Shown: positions 8,841 through 16,737 of the stretch, one piece after another | Position numbering within the stretch: the first letter of the stretch is position 1 | Layout: each line of letters begins with the position of its first letter | Origin: Enorma massiliensis phI | GTDB taxonomy: Bacteria; Actinomycetota; Coriobacteriia; Coriobacteriales; Coriobacteriaceae | Assembly: GCF_000311845.1 (NCBI RefSeq) | Contig: NZ_HE978574.1 | Coordinates: 885,089 to 939,310, forward strand | Direction of reading: 5' to 3' | DNA: 54,222 bases | Program-made: the position numbers and the translations under genes | The notes under the pieces: model-generated | What the model saw: the letters and a program-made list of their open reading frames with translations, nothing else | Database searches by the model: none | What the model was told of the DNA's origin: nothing

Positions 8841-8876
8841 TGAAGCAAGAGATGCCAAGAGGGAACGGAGACGAGC

Positions 8877-9347
8877 ATGATGGAGCCCCAGACGGACAAC
8901 GGCACGTTCGAGGCGACGCGCACCATACTCGCGCCCATGCCCGTGCTCGGCATCCCCGAAGTCCTTGTCGATGAAGCGCGCGGCCTGTGGAGCGTGCGCG
9001 CCGCGGGCGCGGAGCAGCCCTCCATCTATCGATGCTCCGATATCCGCTCCTGCGAGGTCTTTGAGGTCGAGGGCGACCAGCAGCCTGAGCCGGAGGGGTT
9101 TCGTGCGCTCGGTGACATCCTCGCTAATCCCATGGCCGTCTCGCGAGCCAACGCGGCGCGCCGCCGGGACCGCGTTTTCGGCGTCGGTGTGCTCGTCGAG
9201 ATGGCAGAGCCCGTTGCACCTGTTCGGATTGGCCTGTGGGCACGGCAGCTTAAGCGGGGGTCGCGCGCCTATCGTAACGTTGTAGACAGCGCGCAGGAGC
9301 TCAAGCGCACCTTCGATACCATGATAACGGGTGAGCTCCATGGCTAA
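8877..9347 (+). CDS. Unrecognised 156-residue protein coupled to a GntR regulator
   Basis: I do not recognise the function. The protein is soluble, with no signal peptide or membrane helix. Its centre (YRCSDIRSCEVFEVEG, then a basic AARRRDRVFGVGVLVEM stretch) and its end (SRAYRNVVDSAQELKRTF) loosely resemble the C-terminal part of DUF4428-type proteins, a weak match made by eye. ATG at 8877 and 8880 are adjacent; the first is used. Its stop overlaps the start of the following GntR gene, so the two are probably co-translated and it may act with that regulator. An upstream GGTAT-type operator candidate suggests shared control of the unit 8877-10856. Confidence 0.7.
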   Translation: MMEPQTDNGTFEATRTILAPMPVLGIPEVLVDEARGLWSVRAAGAEQPSIYRCSDIRSCEVFEVEGDQQPEPEGFRALGDILANPMAVSRANAARRRDRVFGVGVLVEMAEPVAPVRIGLWARQLKRGSRAYRNVVDSAQELKRTFDTMITGELHG

Positions 9348-10104
9348 ATGCGTCGAGGTCTCTCCGTTCGATCGGGCGTATGAGGGCATCATGGAATATA
9401 TCTCCGCCCACGGCCTCGTGGAGGGCGACCGCCTTCCTTCGGAGCGCGAGCTCTGCGTCCTGCTTGATGTGTCGCGCACGACACTGAGGAGTGCGCTCGC
9501 TCAGCTCGTCGCCGAGCATGTGGTGGAGAGCCGACCCGGTGCGGGTAGCTTCGTGTGTCCTTCCCGGCCCACCAACCACTTGGATGATCTTTCCGGGTTC
9601 AGCGAGATCGTGCGCAAGACCGGCGCTGAACCGCGTTCCCGTGTTATTGGCAGCAGCATCATCGCCTGCCCGGACGAGATCGCCGGGCGCCTCAACCTTG
9701 CAGCTGGCGACCACGTGTTCGAATTGCGCCGCGTGCGTGGCGTGGAGGACGTGGCGGTGTGCGTGGAGACGGCCTATGTGCCCGCTTCTGCATTCCCCGG
9801 TATCGAGGGCATCGATTTCGCACGCGAGTCGCTCACCGATGTGCTGGGGATTCGCTATGGACGGGATACCGTTCACACGCGTCTCACCGTCTCGGTGAGA
9901 CGTGCTAGCGCAGAGGAGGCGGCGCTTCTTTCCATTTCCGAGGGAGCTCTCGTGTTCTTCGAGTGCGGCGTGCGTGCTGACGCCTCGTACGCTCCCTTGG
10001 AATACGGTGAGACCGTCTACGTTCCCGAGCTTTTCGGCATGTCATACAACACGGTGTTTACGATGGACCGCAAGCGTCGGGTACGGAAGGAGGTGCCCGC
10101 ATGA
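9340..10104 (+). CDS. GntR-family regulator, UTRA type (second of three)
   Basis: A 254-residue regulator with an N-terminal winged helix (EGDRLPSERELCVLLDVSRTT and a GAGSFV wing) and a C-terminal UTRA-like effector domain. The ATG at 9340 overlaps the preceding stop and has a GGTGAG site; a GTG at 9331 is an alternative. It overlaps the next GntR gene by four bases (ATGA). Two GntR regulators in one coupled unit, with a third at 5673, suggests that different parts of the island respond to different phosphorylated substrates. Confidence 0.9.
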   Translation: MAKCVEVSPFDRAYEGIMEYISAHGLVEGDRLPSERELCVLLDVSRTTLRSALAQLVAEHVVESRPGAGSFVCPSRPTNHLDDLSGFSEIVRKTGAEPRSRVIGSSIIACPDEIAGRLNLAAGDHVFELRRVRGVEDVAVCVETAYVPASAFPGIEGIDFARESLTDVLGIRYGRDTVHTRLTVSVRRASAEEAALLSISEGALVFFECGVRADASYAPLEYGETVYVPELFGMSYNTVFTMDRKRRVRKEVPA

Positions 10105-10856
10105 CGAAGGGCTACAGCAGCGCACCATGGCTCAACGAAGACGCTGAACCGGCGCATCTTCCGCTGTACCTGCGTATTCGCCGAACTATCCGCAGTCAAA
10201 TCGACAGCGGTGCCTTTACACCGGGGGCGGCGATTCCCTCGGAATCGGATCTCGCCCAGCAATACGGCACCACGAAGCTCACCATACGCAACGCCATCGA
10301 CGGCCTCATCGATGAGGGGCTTCTGTTCCGCGTCCAGGGAAAGGGCACGTTCGTCACGCATGGTCTTCAGGCGAACAGTCCCTCCCGTGGTCCGCGCGGA
10401 TTTCGTGCCAGTCAGAGCGATTTACAGCATCATCCGAGCGTGCGCGTGCTCGAGACGTCGCTTCGCCCTGCGGGAGCTCACTACGCCCGGCTGTTCGAGG
10501 TATCGCCTGAAAGCAACCTATTTCAGGTGAGACGTTTGAACCGTGTGGATGGCGAGCCGTTTGCTATCGAGAGCGCTCTCGTGCCGTGCGAGCTCTTTCC
10601 GGGCATCGAGACCATAGACGTCTCGCTTTTCAGTTTGTATGAGTTCTATGCATTGCGCGGTCACGAGGTCGTCCGTGCACAGGAATGGCTCGAAGCCTGC
10701 AAGCTCAAACCGCGCGAGGCGCAGCTGTTGCGGGGGAGCGTCGATGATCCCGCGCTCGGAATCCGCTGCGTGAGCTACGACGCCAACGACCGTGCTCTCG
10801 AGTACGTCACTTCGGTGGCAATCGGGAAATACGCCTGCTATTCCGTGCTGCAGTGA
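10101..10856 (+). CDS. GntR-family regulator, UTRA type (third of three)
   Basis: A 251-residue protein: winged helix at about 20-90 (GAAIPSESDLAQQYG, KLTIRNAIDGL, GKGTFV) followed by a UTRA domain. The start codon lies inside the ATGA overlap with the preceding GntR gene, after a GGAAGGAGG site. It is separated from the epimerase-PTS operon (11058 onward) by a 200-base regulatory gap, so that operon is its most likely target. Sequence identity to the other two GntR proteins is modest by eye outside the helix-turn-helix, so they are not recent duplicates. Confidence 0.92.
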   Translation: MTKGYSSAPWLNEDAEPAHLPLYLRIRRTIRSQIDSGAFTPGAAIPSESDLAQQYGTTKLTIRNAIDGLIDEGLLFRVQGKGTFVTHGLQANSPSRGPRGFRASQSDLQHHPSVRVLETSLRPAGAHYARLFEVSPESNLFQVRRLNRVDGEPFAIESALVPCELFPGIETIDVSLFSLYEFYALRGHEVVRAQEWLEACKLKPREAQLLRGSVDDPALGIRCVSYDANDRALEYVTSVAIGKYACYSVLQ

Positions 10857-11057
10857 AGAAGGTCGCCTTGTCTCGTACACGGGTAGAGGATATATATATA
10901 CCGCTTATCGACTTTTTCATACCACTTAGCCAGTTTTCTAGTTACCAGGAGATAGGGGCGGTCGCAAGTGTCTATCCTGATTACTGTATTGGTCTGAAAA
11001 ACAGTCCACATATATAGATTCGCAGTTGACGGGTGAGGCAACGGAAAGGGGGACGCG
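10857..11057 (+). promoter_or_regulatory. Control region of the epimerase-PTS operon
   Basis: This AT-richer gap holds an alternating TATATATATA run (10891-10900), paired ATACC motifs (10898-10902, 10919-10923) and a dyad ACTGT (10983-10987)/ACAGT (11001-11005) before the GGAAAGGGGG ribosome site. It is the likely promoter/operator for the PTS operon; exact boxes are uncertain. Confidence 0.45.
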
Positions 11058-11909
11058 ATGGAAGAAACCTGGCAGATCGCGGCGATGAACTGCCATTACC
11101 GCTTCTACTCTCTCGAGAGTTTTTTCCGCGATGCGCGCGATGCCGGATATGCCGCTGCCGAGGTGTGGTGCGGCCCAATGCACGTCGCCGTCGACTGGGC
11201 GCGCCGCGATGATCCGCAGGAGCTTGTCGACCTTGCCGAGCACTACGGCATACGCATCATCGGCATCTGCCCTGAGCAGACGAACCCCAAGCCCGCGAAC
11301 ATGGCCGCTCGGGGCGAGGGGGCGCAGGCCCGCACGCTGGCGACCTTTAAGAACGTCATCGATCTGGCGCGCGACACGCGCGCGGGCAAGATCGTCGTTA
11401 CGAGCGGCTGGGGATTTCTCGATGAACCGCGAGAGGACGCCTGGGAGCGTAGCGTCGCGATGCTGCGCAATGTCGTCTCCTATGCGGCCGAGCAGGGCGT
11501 CGTGCCCACGATAGAGGCGCTCCAGCGCGATGAGACGAATCTCGTCCGCTCCGCCGAGGAGCTCGAGCGCCTGCTCGATGATGTCGCCGATGACCGTTTG
11601 GGCGTCTGCCTCGACCTTGGCGCCGCTTGGCGCGCCGGCGATACGATCCCCGGCTATTTCAAGCGTTTCGGCACGCGCATCAAGCATATGCATTTCTCCG
11701 ATATCGGGCAGGTGAGCCACCTTGCCTGGGGAGACGGTGCCCGTGATTTGCCGTCTGACCTTGCAGCGCTCGCGCGTTGCGGCTACACGGGCCCGCTCTC
11801 ATTCGAAATCGTCAATGCTCGCTATCACACCGATCCAGCTGCTGCACTCTCGCAGTCGGCTCGGCAGTACCGTGCGGCCCTCGATATGGTGAAGGAGGTG
11901 TACCAATGA
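11058..11909 (+). CDS. frlC: FrlC-like sugar epimerase (xylose isomerase-like TIM barrel)
   Basis: A 283-residue AP-endonuclease-2/xylose-isomerase-like barrel. Candidate metal ligands fall in the usual strands: Glu153 (PTIEALQ), Asp186 (CLDLGAAW), His212 (KHMHFSDIG) and Glu250 (LSFEIVN). FrlC of E. coli, close in length, interconverts fructoselysine and its C3 epimer psicoselysine. Placement as first gene of a PTS operon next to deglycase genes supports this or an analogous epimerase role on a glycated amine. Other sugar-phosphate isomerases/epimerases share the fold, so the assignment rests on context. It overlaps the PTS IIA start (ATGA). Confidence 0.65.
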   Translation: MEETWQIAAMNCHYRFYSLESFFRDARDAGYAAAEVWCGPMHVAVDWARRDDPQELVDLAEHYGIRIIGICPEQTNPKPANMAARGEGAQARTLATFKNVIDLARDTRAGKIVVTSGWGFLDEPREDAWERSVAMLRNVVSYAAEQGVVPTIEALQRDETNLVRSAEELERLLDDVADDRLGVCLDLGAAWRAGDTIPGYFKRFGTRIKHMHFSDIGQVSHLAWGDGARDLPSDLAALARCGYTGPLSFEIVNARYHTDPAAALSQSARQYRAALDMVKEVYQ

Positions 11910-12331
11910 GGCATATGGTAATTGCGTCGCATGCGCACTTCGCTGCCGGCATCTCCGAGGCGCTTTCCTTCTTGGGAGGCGGCGCGGGCGTCGACATCAA
12001 GGTCATCTGCGCGTTCGTCGATGGGAAGAACGATATCGCCCAGGCAGTCGCCGACACGCTTGCCGAGATTCCTGCGGAAGACGAGGTGCTCGTCTGCACC
12101 GACATCTTCGGTGGGAGCGTGAACAACGAGTTCACGAATGTCGTGCAGCAACGGGAGAACATTCATCTCGTGACGAATATGAACCTGCCGCTTTTGATCT
12201 CGCTTTTGTTCTCCATCAACGAGCCCGATCTGGCTGCAGCGATTCGCGCCGCCGTGTCGACCGATGAGGTTCGGCCGAAGTACTGCAACGACGAGCTGGC
12301 TGCGCTCAATGCGGACGACGAGGATTTTTAG
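11906..12331 (+). CDS. PTS mannose-family IIA component
   Basis: A 141-residue EIIA-Man domain protein. The phosphorylated histidine is His9 in VIASHAHFAAGI, and VLVCTDIFGGSVNNEF is the conserved nucleotide-like loop of this family. Start ATG overlaps the preceding stop. It receives phosphate from HPr and passes it to the IIB protein encoded next. Cytoplasmic. Confidence 0.93.
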   Translation: MRHMVIASHAHFAAGISEALSFLGGGAGVDIKVICAFVDGKNDIAQAVADTLAEIPAEDEVLVCTDIFGGSVNNEFTNVVQQRENIHLVTNMNLPLLISLLFSINEPDLAAAIRAAVSTDEVRPKYCNDELAALNADDEDF

Positions 12332-12352
12332 AAAAGGAAAAGGAGGGAAACG

Positions 12353-12823
12353 ATGATTCTTCTCACGCGCGTCGACCATCGATTGCTTCACGGGCAGGTT
12401 GCAACCTCATGGGTCGGAACCTTGGGAGCTGATTGCATCTTCTGCGTCGGCGACCATGTGGCGAACGACCCAGTGTGGAAGACCACGCTCAAGCTCGGCA
12501 AGCCCGCCGGCTGCAAGCTCGTGATCAAGGACATGGCCCATGCCATCGAGGCGATCAACAGCGGTGTGACCGACAAGTACAAGATGATCATCTGCGTGCA
12601 GACCATCGCCGAGGCAAAGCAGCTCATCGACGGATGCCCGCAGATTAAGAGCCTCAACCTTGGCAACACCAAGGAGTCTTCGACGACGAAGACCATCGCG
12701 CGCCAGGTGTTCCTGGAGCCTGAGGAGGAGGAGATCCTCCGCGAGCTCGGTGCCCGCGGTGTCGAGGTCGAAATTCGCGGGCTTGCAGAAGAGCCAAAGG
12801 TAGACGCCCTGAAGCTCATCTAG
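12353..12823 (+). CDS. PTS mannose-family IIB component
   Basis: A 156-residue EIIB of the mannose/fructose/sorbose family. Active His13 lies in RVDHRLLHGQVATSW, the family hallmark. IIB phosphorylates the sugar moiety as it is transported by IIC/IID. In gfr-type systems this yields the 6-phosphate of glucoselysine or fructoselysine, ready for deglycation. Preceded by an AAGGAGGG ribosome site, 21 bases after IIA. Confidence 0.94.
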   Translation: MILLTRVDHRLLHGQVATSWVGTLGADCIFCVGDHVANDPVWKTTLKLGKPAGCKLVIKDMAHAIEAINSGVTDKYKMIICVQTIAEAKQLIDGCPQIKSLNLGNTKESSTTKTIARQVFLEPEEEEILRELGARGVEVEIRGLAEEPKVDALKLI

Positions 12824-12860
12824 GGCATCACCGTGCTCCCAAGTGATTGGAGGTAGACGC

Positions 12861-13631
12861 ATGCTTTTCGAGAGCATACTCTGCGCAGTATTGTACGTGT
12901 TCTTCAAATGCTTCGATTATCAGCTCGGCACGCTCTACGCGTTCCGCCCCATCGTGGTGTGCCCCGTCGTGGGTGCATTCCTCGGTGACCTCAACACTGG
13001 CCTCGTCATGGGTGCCAGCATCGAGGCGCTCTTCATGGGCTCCGTTTCCATCGGCGCCTATATTCCGCCTGATGCCACCTCGGCCGGTCTGCTCTGCACC
13101 GCCTACGCCATCCTGCTCGGTCTCGACACCGAGGCGGCCGTCGGCCTCGCCATGCCCATCGGTACGCTCGTTCTCGGCGTGGCCAACCTTGGCCAGCTGG
13201 TGAGCAACTGGCTTACGAGCTTCATCCCCGGCATCGCGCTCAAGGGCGAGGGCTCGAAGCTCATGGCGCTCCACTGGCTGCTCGGCCTCTGGCTTGCTCC
13301 CGTGTGGTTCATCCTCATCTTCTGCGCCGTGTACTTCGGCTCCGGCGCTATCGACTGGCTTGTGAACGCCGTGCCCGCGTTCGTGCTCAGCGGCTTCGCC
13401 GCCGCCGCGAACATCCTGCCGGTCATGGGCTTCGCGATGCTCCTTCGCCTCATCTACCGCAAGGAGCTCCTGCCCTACCTGTTCCTGGGCTTCCTGCTCA
13501 CCTCGTACATGGGCGTCTCGACGCTCGGCGTGGCGCTTATCGCCGTCATCATCGCCGTCCTGACGCTCGGCTTCTTGGATAAGAACCAGACCGTGGCACA
13601 GATTGAGGGGGCTGACGACGATGACTTCTAA
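12861..13631 (+). CDS. PTS mannose-family IIC component (membrane)
   Basis: A 256-residue, strongly hydrophobic EIIC-Man/Sor-type permease with the conserved early segment RPIVVCPVVGAFLGDLNTG and the GASIEALFMGSVSIGAYIPPD motif. The ATG at 12861 follows GGAGGT; a GTG at 12843 in frame is less likely. It forms the membrane channel with IID and overlaps the IID gene by 11 bases. The acidic tail ends DDDDF. Confidence 0.93.
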   Translation: MLFESILCAVLYVFFKCFDYQLGTLYAFRPIVVCPVVGAFLGDLNTGLVMGASIEALFMGSVSIGAYIPPDATSAGLLCTAYAILLGLDTEAAVGLAMPIGTLVLGVANLGQLVSNWLTSFIPGIALKGEGSKLMALHWLLGLWLAPVWFILIFCAVYFGSGAIDWLVNAVPAFVLSGFAAAANILPVMGFAMLLRLIYRKELLPYLFLGFLLTSYMGVSTLGVALIAVIIAVLTLGFLDKNQTVAQIEGADDDDF

Positions 13632-14472
13632 TGAGACGGCGCAGGGCGCCTACAAGACCGGCGAATACGCCATCACCAAGCAAGACCTCACGAAGGCTGC
13701 CCTTTCCATCGGCGCGCTCGGCATGGAGTTCTCCTGGACCTATGCGAACCAGATGGGCCTCGCTTTCGGCATGATGGTCAAGAAGATGCTCAAAAAGATC
13801 TATCATGACGATCCGAGCGGCTACGCGGCCGCACTCGAGCGCCATACCGCGTTCTTCAACATCACGGTCTGCCTCGCTCCGTTCGTCGGCGGCATCGCGA
13901 TGTCCATGGAGGAGCGCATCGCCAAGGGCGAGATGCCTCCCGAGTCCGTAAACGATATCAAGGCCGCCCTCATGGGCCCGCTTTCGGGCATCGGCGACGC
14001 CGTCTTCCTGACCACCATCCGCGTGGTCGCCGCCGGCATCGCCATCTCGCTCGCGGCTCAGGGCAACGTGCTCGGTCCCATCATTTTCCTGCTCCTCTTC
14101 AACGTTCCGCAGTACTTCCTGCGCGTGTGGGGCATCCACAAGGGCTATGAGATCGGCGTGAGCCTGCTCGAGACTGCCGAGCAGTCCGGCATCATGGACA
14201 AGGTCATTAAGGCCGCGGGTATCATCGGTATGATGGTCGTCGGCTCCATGACCTGCGGTATGTTCTGGGCGACGCTTGCGGTTGAGTTCGGCTCTGGGGA
14301 TGAGGTCACCACGCTCCAGAGTGTGCTCGATGGCATCATGCCCGGCATGCTCGGCCTCGCCTTCATGGGCCTGTACTACTTCCTCCTCAAGAAGAAGGTC
14401 TCTCCCATGATTCTCATCCTGGGCACCATGGTGCTCGGTGTCGTGGGCGTGTACTTCGGCATTCTGGCCTAA
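13621..14472 (+). CDS. PTS mannose-family IID component (membrane)
   Basis: A 283-residue EIID-Man protein with typical segments: FSWTYANQMGLAFGMM near residue 35, RHTAFFNITVCLAPFVGG near 75, LMGPLSGIGDAVF near 120 and hydrophobic C-terminal helices. Together with IIC it forms the transporter. The start lies inside the end of IIC, indicating translational coupling. A hairpin terminator follows, closing the operon of epimerase, IIA, IIB, IIC and IID. Confidence 0.94.
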   Translation: MTSNETAQGAYKTGEYAITKQDLTKAALSIGALGMEFSWTYANQMGLAFGMMVKKMLKKIYHDDPSGYAAALERHTAFFNITVCLAPFVGGIAMSMEERIAKGEMPPESVNDIKAALMGPLSGIGDAVFLTTIRVVAAGIAISLAAQGNVLGPIIFLLLFNVPQYFLRVWGIHKGYEIGVSLLETAEQSGIMDKVIKAAGIIGMMVVGSMTCGMFWATLAVEFGSGDEVTTLQSVLDGIMPGMLGLAFMGLYYFLLKKKVSPMILILGTMVLGVVGVYFGILA

Positions 14473-14489
14473 ACCAACGGCCCGGTTTC

Positions 14490-14518
14490 GGGGCGGCGGC
14501 TTTGCTGTCGCCCCTTTT
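14490..14518 (+). terminator. Rho-independent terminator of the PTS operon
   Basis: GGGGCGGC (14490-14497) pairs with GTCGCCCC (14507-14514) with one G-T type mismatch, followed by TTTT. Confidence 0.75.
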
Positions 14519-14535
14519 CTCGTATCCGTCAAAGC

Positions 14536-14548
14536 ATAACGTTATAAT
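14536..14548 (+). promoter_or_regulatory. Promoter and ATAACGTTAT operator of the MFS gene
   Basis: The 10-bp palindrome ATAACGTTAT (14536-14545) overlaps a perfect TATAAT box (14543-14548). A repressor bound here would block the promoter. The half-site ATAACG is shared with 6531-6605 and 5585-5591. Confidence 0.5.
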
Positions 14549-14634
14549 ACGACCTATCAAAGTTCGGTGGAGTGTTCGAAAGGGTGGCAGTGCGTGGCTG
14601 CGATGCAGCGTGCACGGCAAAGGGAGTTGATAGC

Positions 14635-15891
14635 GTGGGCAAGCAAGCGAGCGACAACGGTCTGGGCGCGCTGACGGCAGGTGAGAAGCGCCTCATCGCG
14701 CTTGAATCACTCCAGTGGTGCGCGGTCAACGCCGTGTATTTTCTTGGGCTCATCGGCGCGGCGACCTACGAGCTCGGTGGAAACGCCTTTCTCGTGGCGG
14801 CCATCACGCTCGTGCGCAACCTCTGCAATTCGCTAGCGAACGCGGCTTCCGGTCCTGTGATCGACCGCATAGGGCCGCGCAAGACTGCTCTCGCGACGCT
14901 CTACGCCATGCTCGCCATGAGCGTTTTCATGGGAATCGTTCCACCTTCTGTTCCAACCCTTATGTTCGCCGCTGTCATGATGGGCTTGGGCGGCGGTTCC
15001 ATCAACACGTGTACGCGCACCTACCCGGTGTACCTCACGCGGGGAAAGGCGGGGCTCGCACGCCTGAACGGTCTCATGGTGTTCTACAGCAACATCGCCT
15101 ATGCGGCTGGACCCATCGCCGGCGGCGTTCTTGCCGGGTTCTTCCCCACGCGCGTGGTGTTTCTGTTCATGGCGGCGTGCCTGGTAGGCGCGATCCGCGT
15201 CACATGGGATTGTCGCGAGACCGTTACGCCGGAGCGCGAGGGCAGCGGTAAGCAGAAGGACGACAAGCTCGGCATGGTTTCCGGCGTGATCGAGGGCGCG
15301 CGCGTCACCATGCGCACCCACGACCTACGCCTCATCTTCGTGAGCGGCTTTTTGGGCTTCTTTGCGTTCGGTGCCTTCGATTCCCTCGAGTCGCTCTTCT
15401 ATCGCGACGTGCTTGCCGTCGATGTGGTGTGGATGGGAATCCTCTCAGCGATCTCGGGGTTCGGCATGGCGATCGGTTCATACATCTTTACCAAGATTCC
15501 CGCGCGCAAGATCGATATCCCGTTGCTGCTTGCCACGCTCATGTTCGTGGGCATCGGATCGATGATCTACGTGGGCACCAACATTCTTGTCGTCGCTATC
15601 GCAGGCCAGTTCATCAACGGGCTTGCTTGGGGATTTATGGAGCCTACCCAGGCGATTCTCGTGCAAGAGCGCACGCCCATGACTCATCTTGGGCGCGTGA
15701 TGGGCTTCGTGCGGCTGGGGCTCAACAGCGCGGGCGTGATTCCGCTCGCGGTGGCGCCGTTTCTGGCCGAGGCCTTCGGTGTGCAACGGGTGCTCTTCGG
15801 TGCCTCGTGTATCATCGCACTGGTGGGCGGTTTTTCAAGCATTATGCGGAGCGGGCGTCTGCGCGTTCGGCGTACCCAGGTAAAGGAGTGA
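14635..15891 (+). CDS. Major facilitator superfamily transporter
   Basis: A 418-residue MFS protein with about twelve transmembrane helices. The segment DRIGPRKTALATLYAM is the loop 2-3 signature, and a hydrophilic central loop (near EREGSGKQKDDK) divides the halves. The frame is open upstream to 14572, but the GTG at 14635 with an AAGGGAG site gives the expected N-terminus VGKQASDNGLGALTAGEK. It sits before kinase and deglycase genes, so it is the candidate non-phosphorylating importer of the glycated amine in the second route of the island. Substrate is inferred. Confidence 0.85.
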   Translation: MGKQASDNGLGALTAGEKRLIALESLQWCAVNAVYFLGLIGAATYELGGNAFLVAAITLVRNLCNSLANAASGPVIDRIGPRKTALATLYAMLAMSVFMGIVPPSVPTLMFAAVMMGLGGGSINTCTRTYPVYLTRGKAGLARLNGLMVFYSNIAYAAGPIAGGVLAGFFPTRVVFLFMAACLVGAIRVTWDCRETVTPEREGSGKQKDDKLGMVSGVIEGARVTMRTHDLRLIFVSGFLGFFAFGAFDSLESLFYRDVLAVDVVWMGILSAISGFGMAIGSYIFTKIPARKIDIPLLLATLMFVGIGSMIYVGTNILVVAIAGQFINGLAWGFMEPTQAILVQERTPMTHLGRVMGFVRLGLNSAGVIPLAVAPFLAEAFGVQRVLFGASCIIALVGGFSSIMRSGRLRVRRTQVKE

Positions 15892-15897
15892 TTGTTC

Positions 15898-16569
15898 GTG
15901 CAACAGCTTGAGGCGGTCATCTTTGACATGGATGGCGTGCTGGTAGATTCCGAGGCGGCCTACCGCCGCGTTCACGAGGCATTCTTCGAGGCGCAGGGCG
16001 TCGAGGTCTCCTCCGAGGAGTTCGACATGCTTGCCGGCTCGTCACGCAAGGTGGAGCGCCAGTTCTATGCTGCGTGGTGGGAGCGCTCCCGCGGCGAGAA
16101 GATGGACGGCGAGGCGATCGAGCGGCTTGAGGATGCGTTTTGGGACAGCCATCCCATCAGCTACCGCGAGATCATGAACCCTGGCGTGCCCGAAACCCTA
16201 GAGGAGCTCAAGCACCTGGGATACCGCTTGGCGGTCGCTTCGTCCTCGCCGCTCGATCATATCGAAAAGGTGCTCGAGGAATGCGGCATCGCAGGCTTCT
16301 TCGAGGTGGTGGAAAGCGGCGACGAGCTCACGCAGAGCAAGCCGAACCCCGAGATCTATCTGCTCACGTTGGGTAAACTCGGTCTTCCTGCCGAAGCGTG
16401 CTGCGCCGTCGAGGATTCCGATCCCGGCATCGAGGCCGCCCGCCGCGCCGGGCTCTACACGATTGCCAAGCGTGAGGAGCGCTTCGGGTTCACGCAGCGG
16501 GGAGCAGACGTTATGGTGAACGAGATACCGGGCGTTATTGGCGCCATCCTGGAGTACGTCCCCGCATAA
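15898..16569 (+). CDS. HAD-superfamily phosphatase, beta-phosphoglucomutase-like (paralogue)
   Basis: A 223-residue HAD subfamily IA protein: nucleophile motif IFDMDGVLVDSE (Asp10, Asp12), ASSSPLDHI, SKPNPEIYL and VEDSDPGIEAARRAGL. The GTG at 15898 is used because the AAAGGAG site (inside the end of the MFS gene) is nine bases away; TTG at 15892 is too close. It is a paralogue of the gene at 4832. Placement between MFS and aldolase genes suggests it dephosphorylates a dead-end or intermediate sugar phosphate of the pathway, by inference. Confidence 0.88.
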   Translation: MQQLEAVIFDMDGVLVDSEAAYRRVHEAFFEAQGVEVSSEEFDMLAGSSRKVERQFYAAWWERSRGEKMDGEAIERLEDAFWDSHPISYREIMNPGVPETLEELKHLGYRLAVASSSPLDHIEKVLEECGIAGFFEVVESGDELTQSKPNPEIYLLTLGKLGLPAEACCAVEDSDPGIEAARRAGLYTIAKREERFGFTQRGADVMVNEIPGVIGAILEYVPA

Positions 16570-16661
16570 GCGGATCCATTGTCCTTTCCGTTCGCGAGAC
16601 CCCGGTGCGCGGGAATGCGGGCAGAACTTGGCGTGTGCTTTTGAACATGCTGCGACTACGC

Positions 16662-16682
16662 GCCAGCTCCTGTCTGGATTTC
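16662..16682. repeat. Short intergenic repeat, family E copy 1
   Basis: A 21-base unit beginning GCCAGCTCCTG and ending GGATTTC. It matches 18 of 21 positions with 19348-19368, also an intergenic gap of the island. Confidence 0.55.
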
Positions 16683-16737
16683 GAGGCGCCGAGCAAGGGT
16701 TGCCCAGGCCTGATATGGTTCGAAAGGAGACCGCAAC

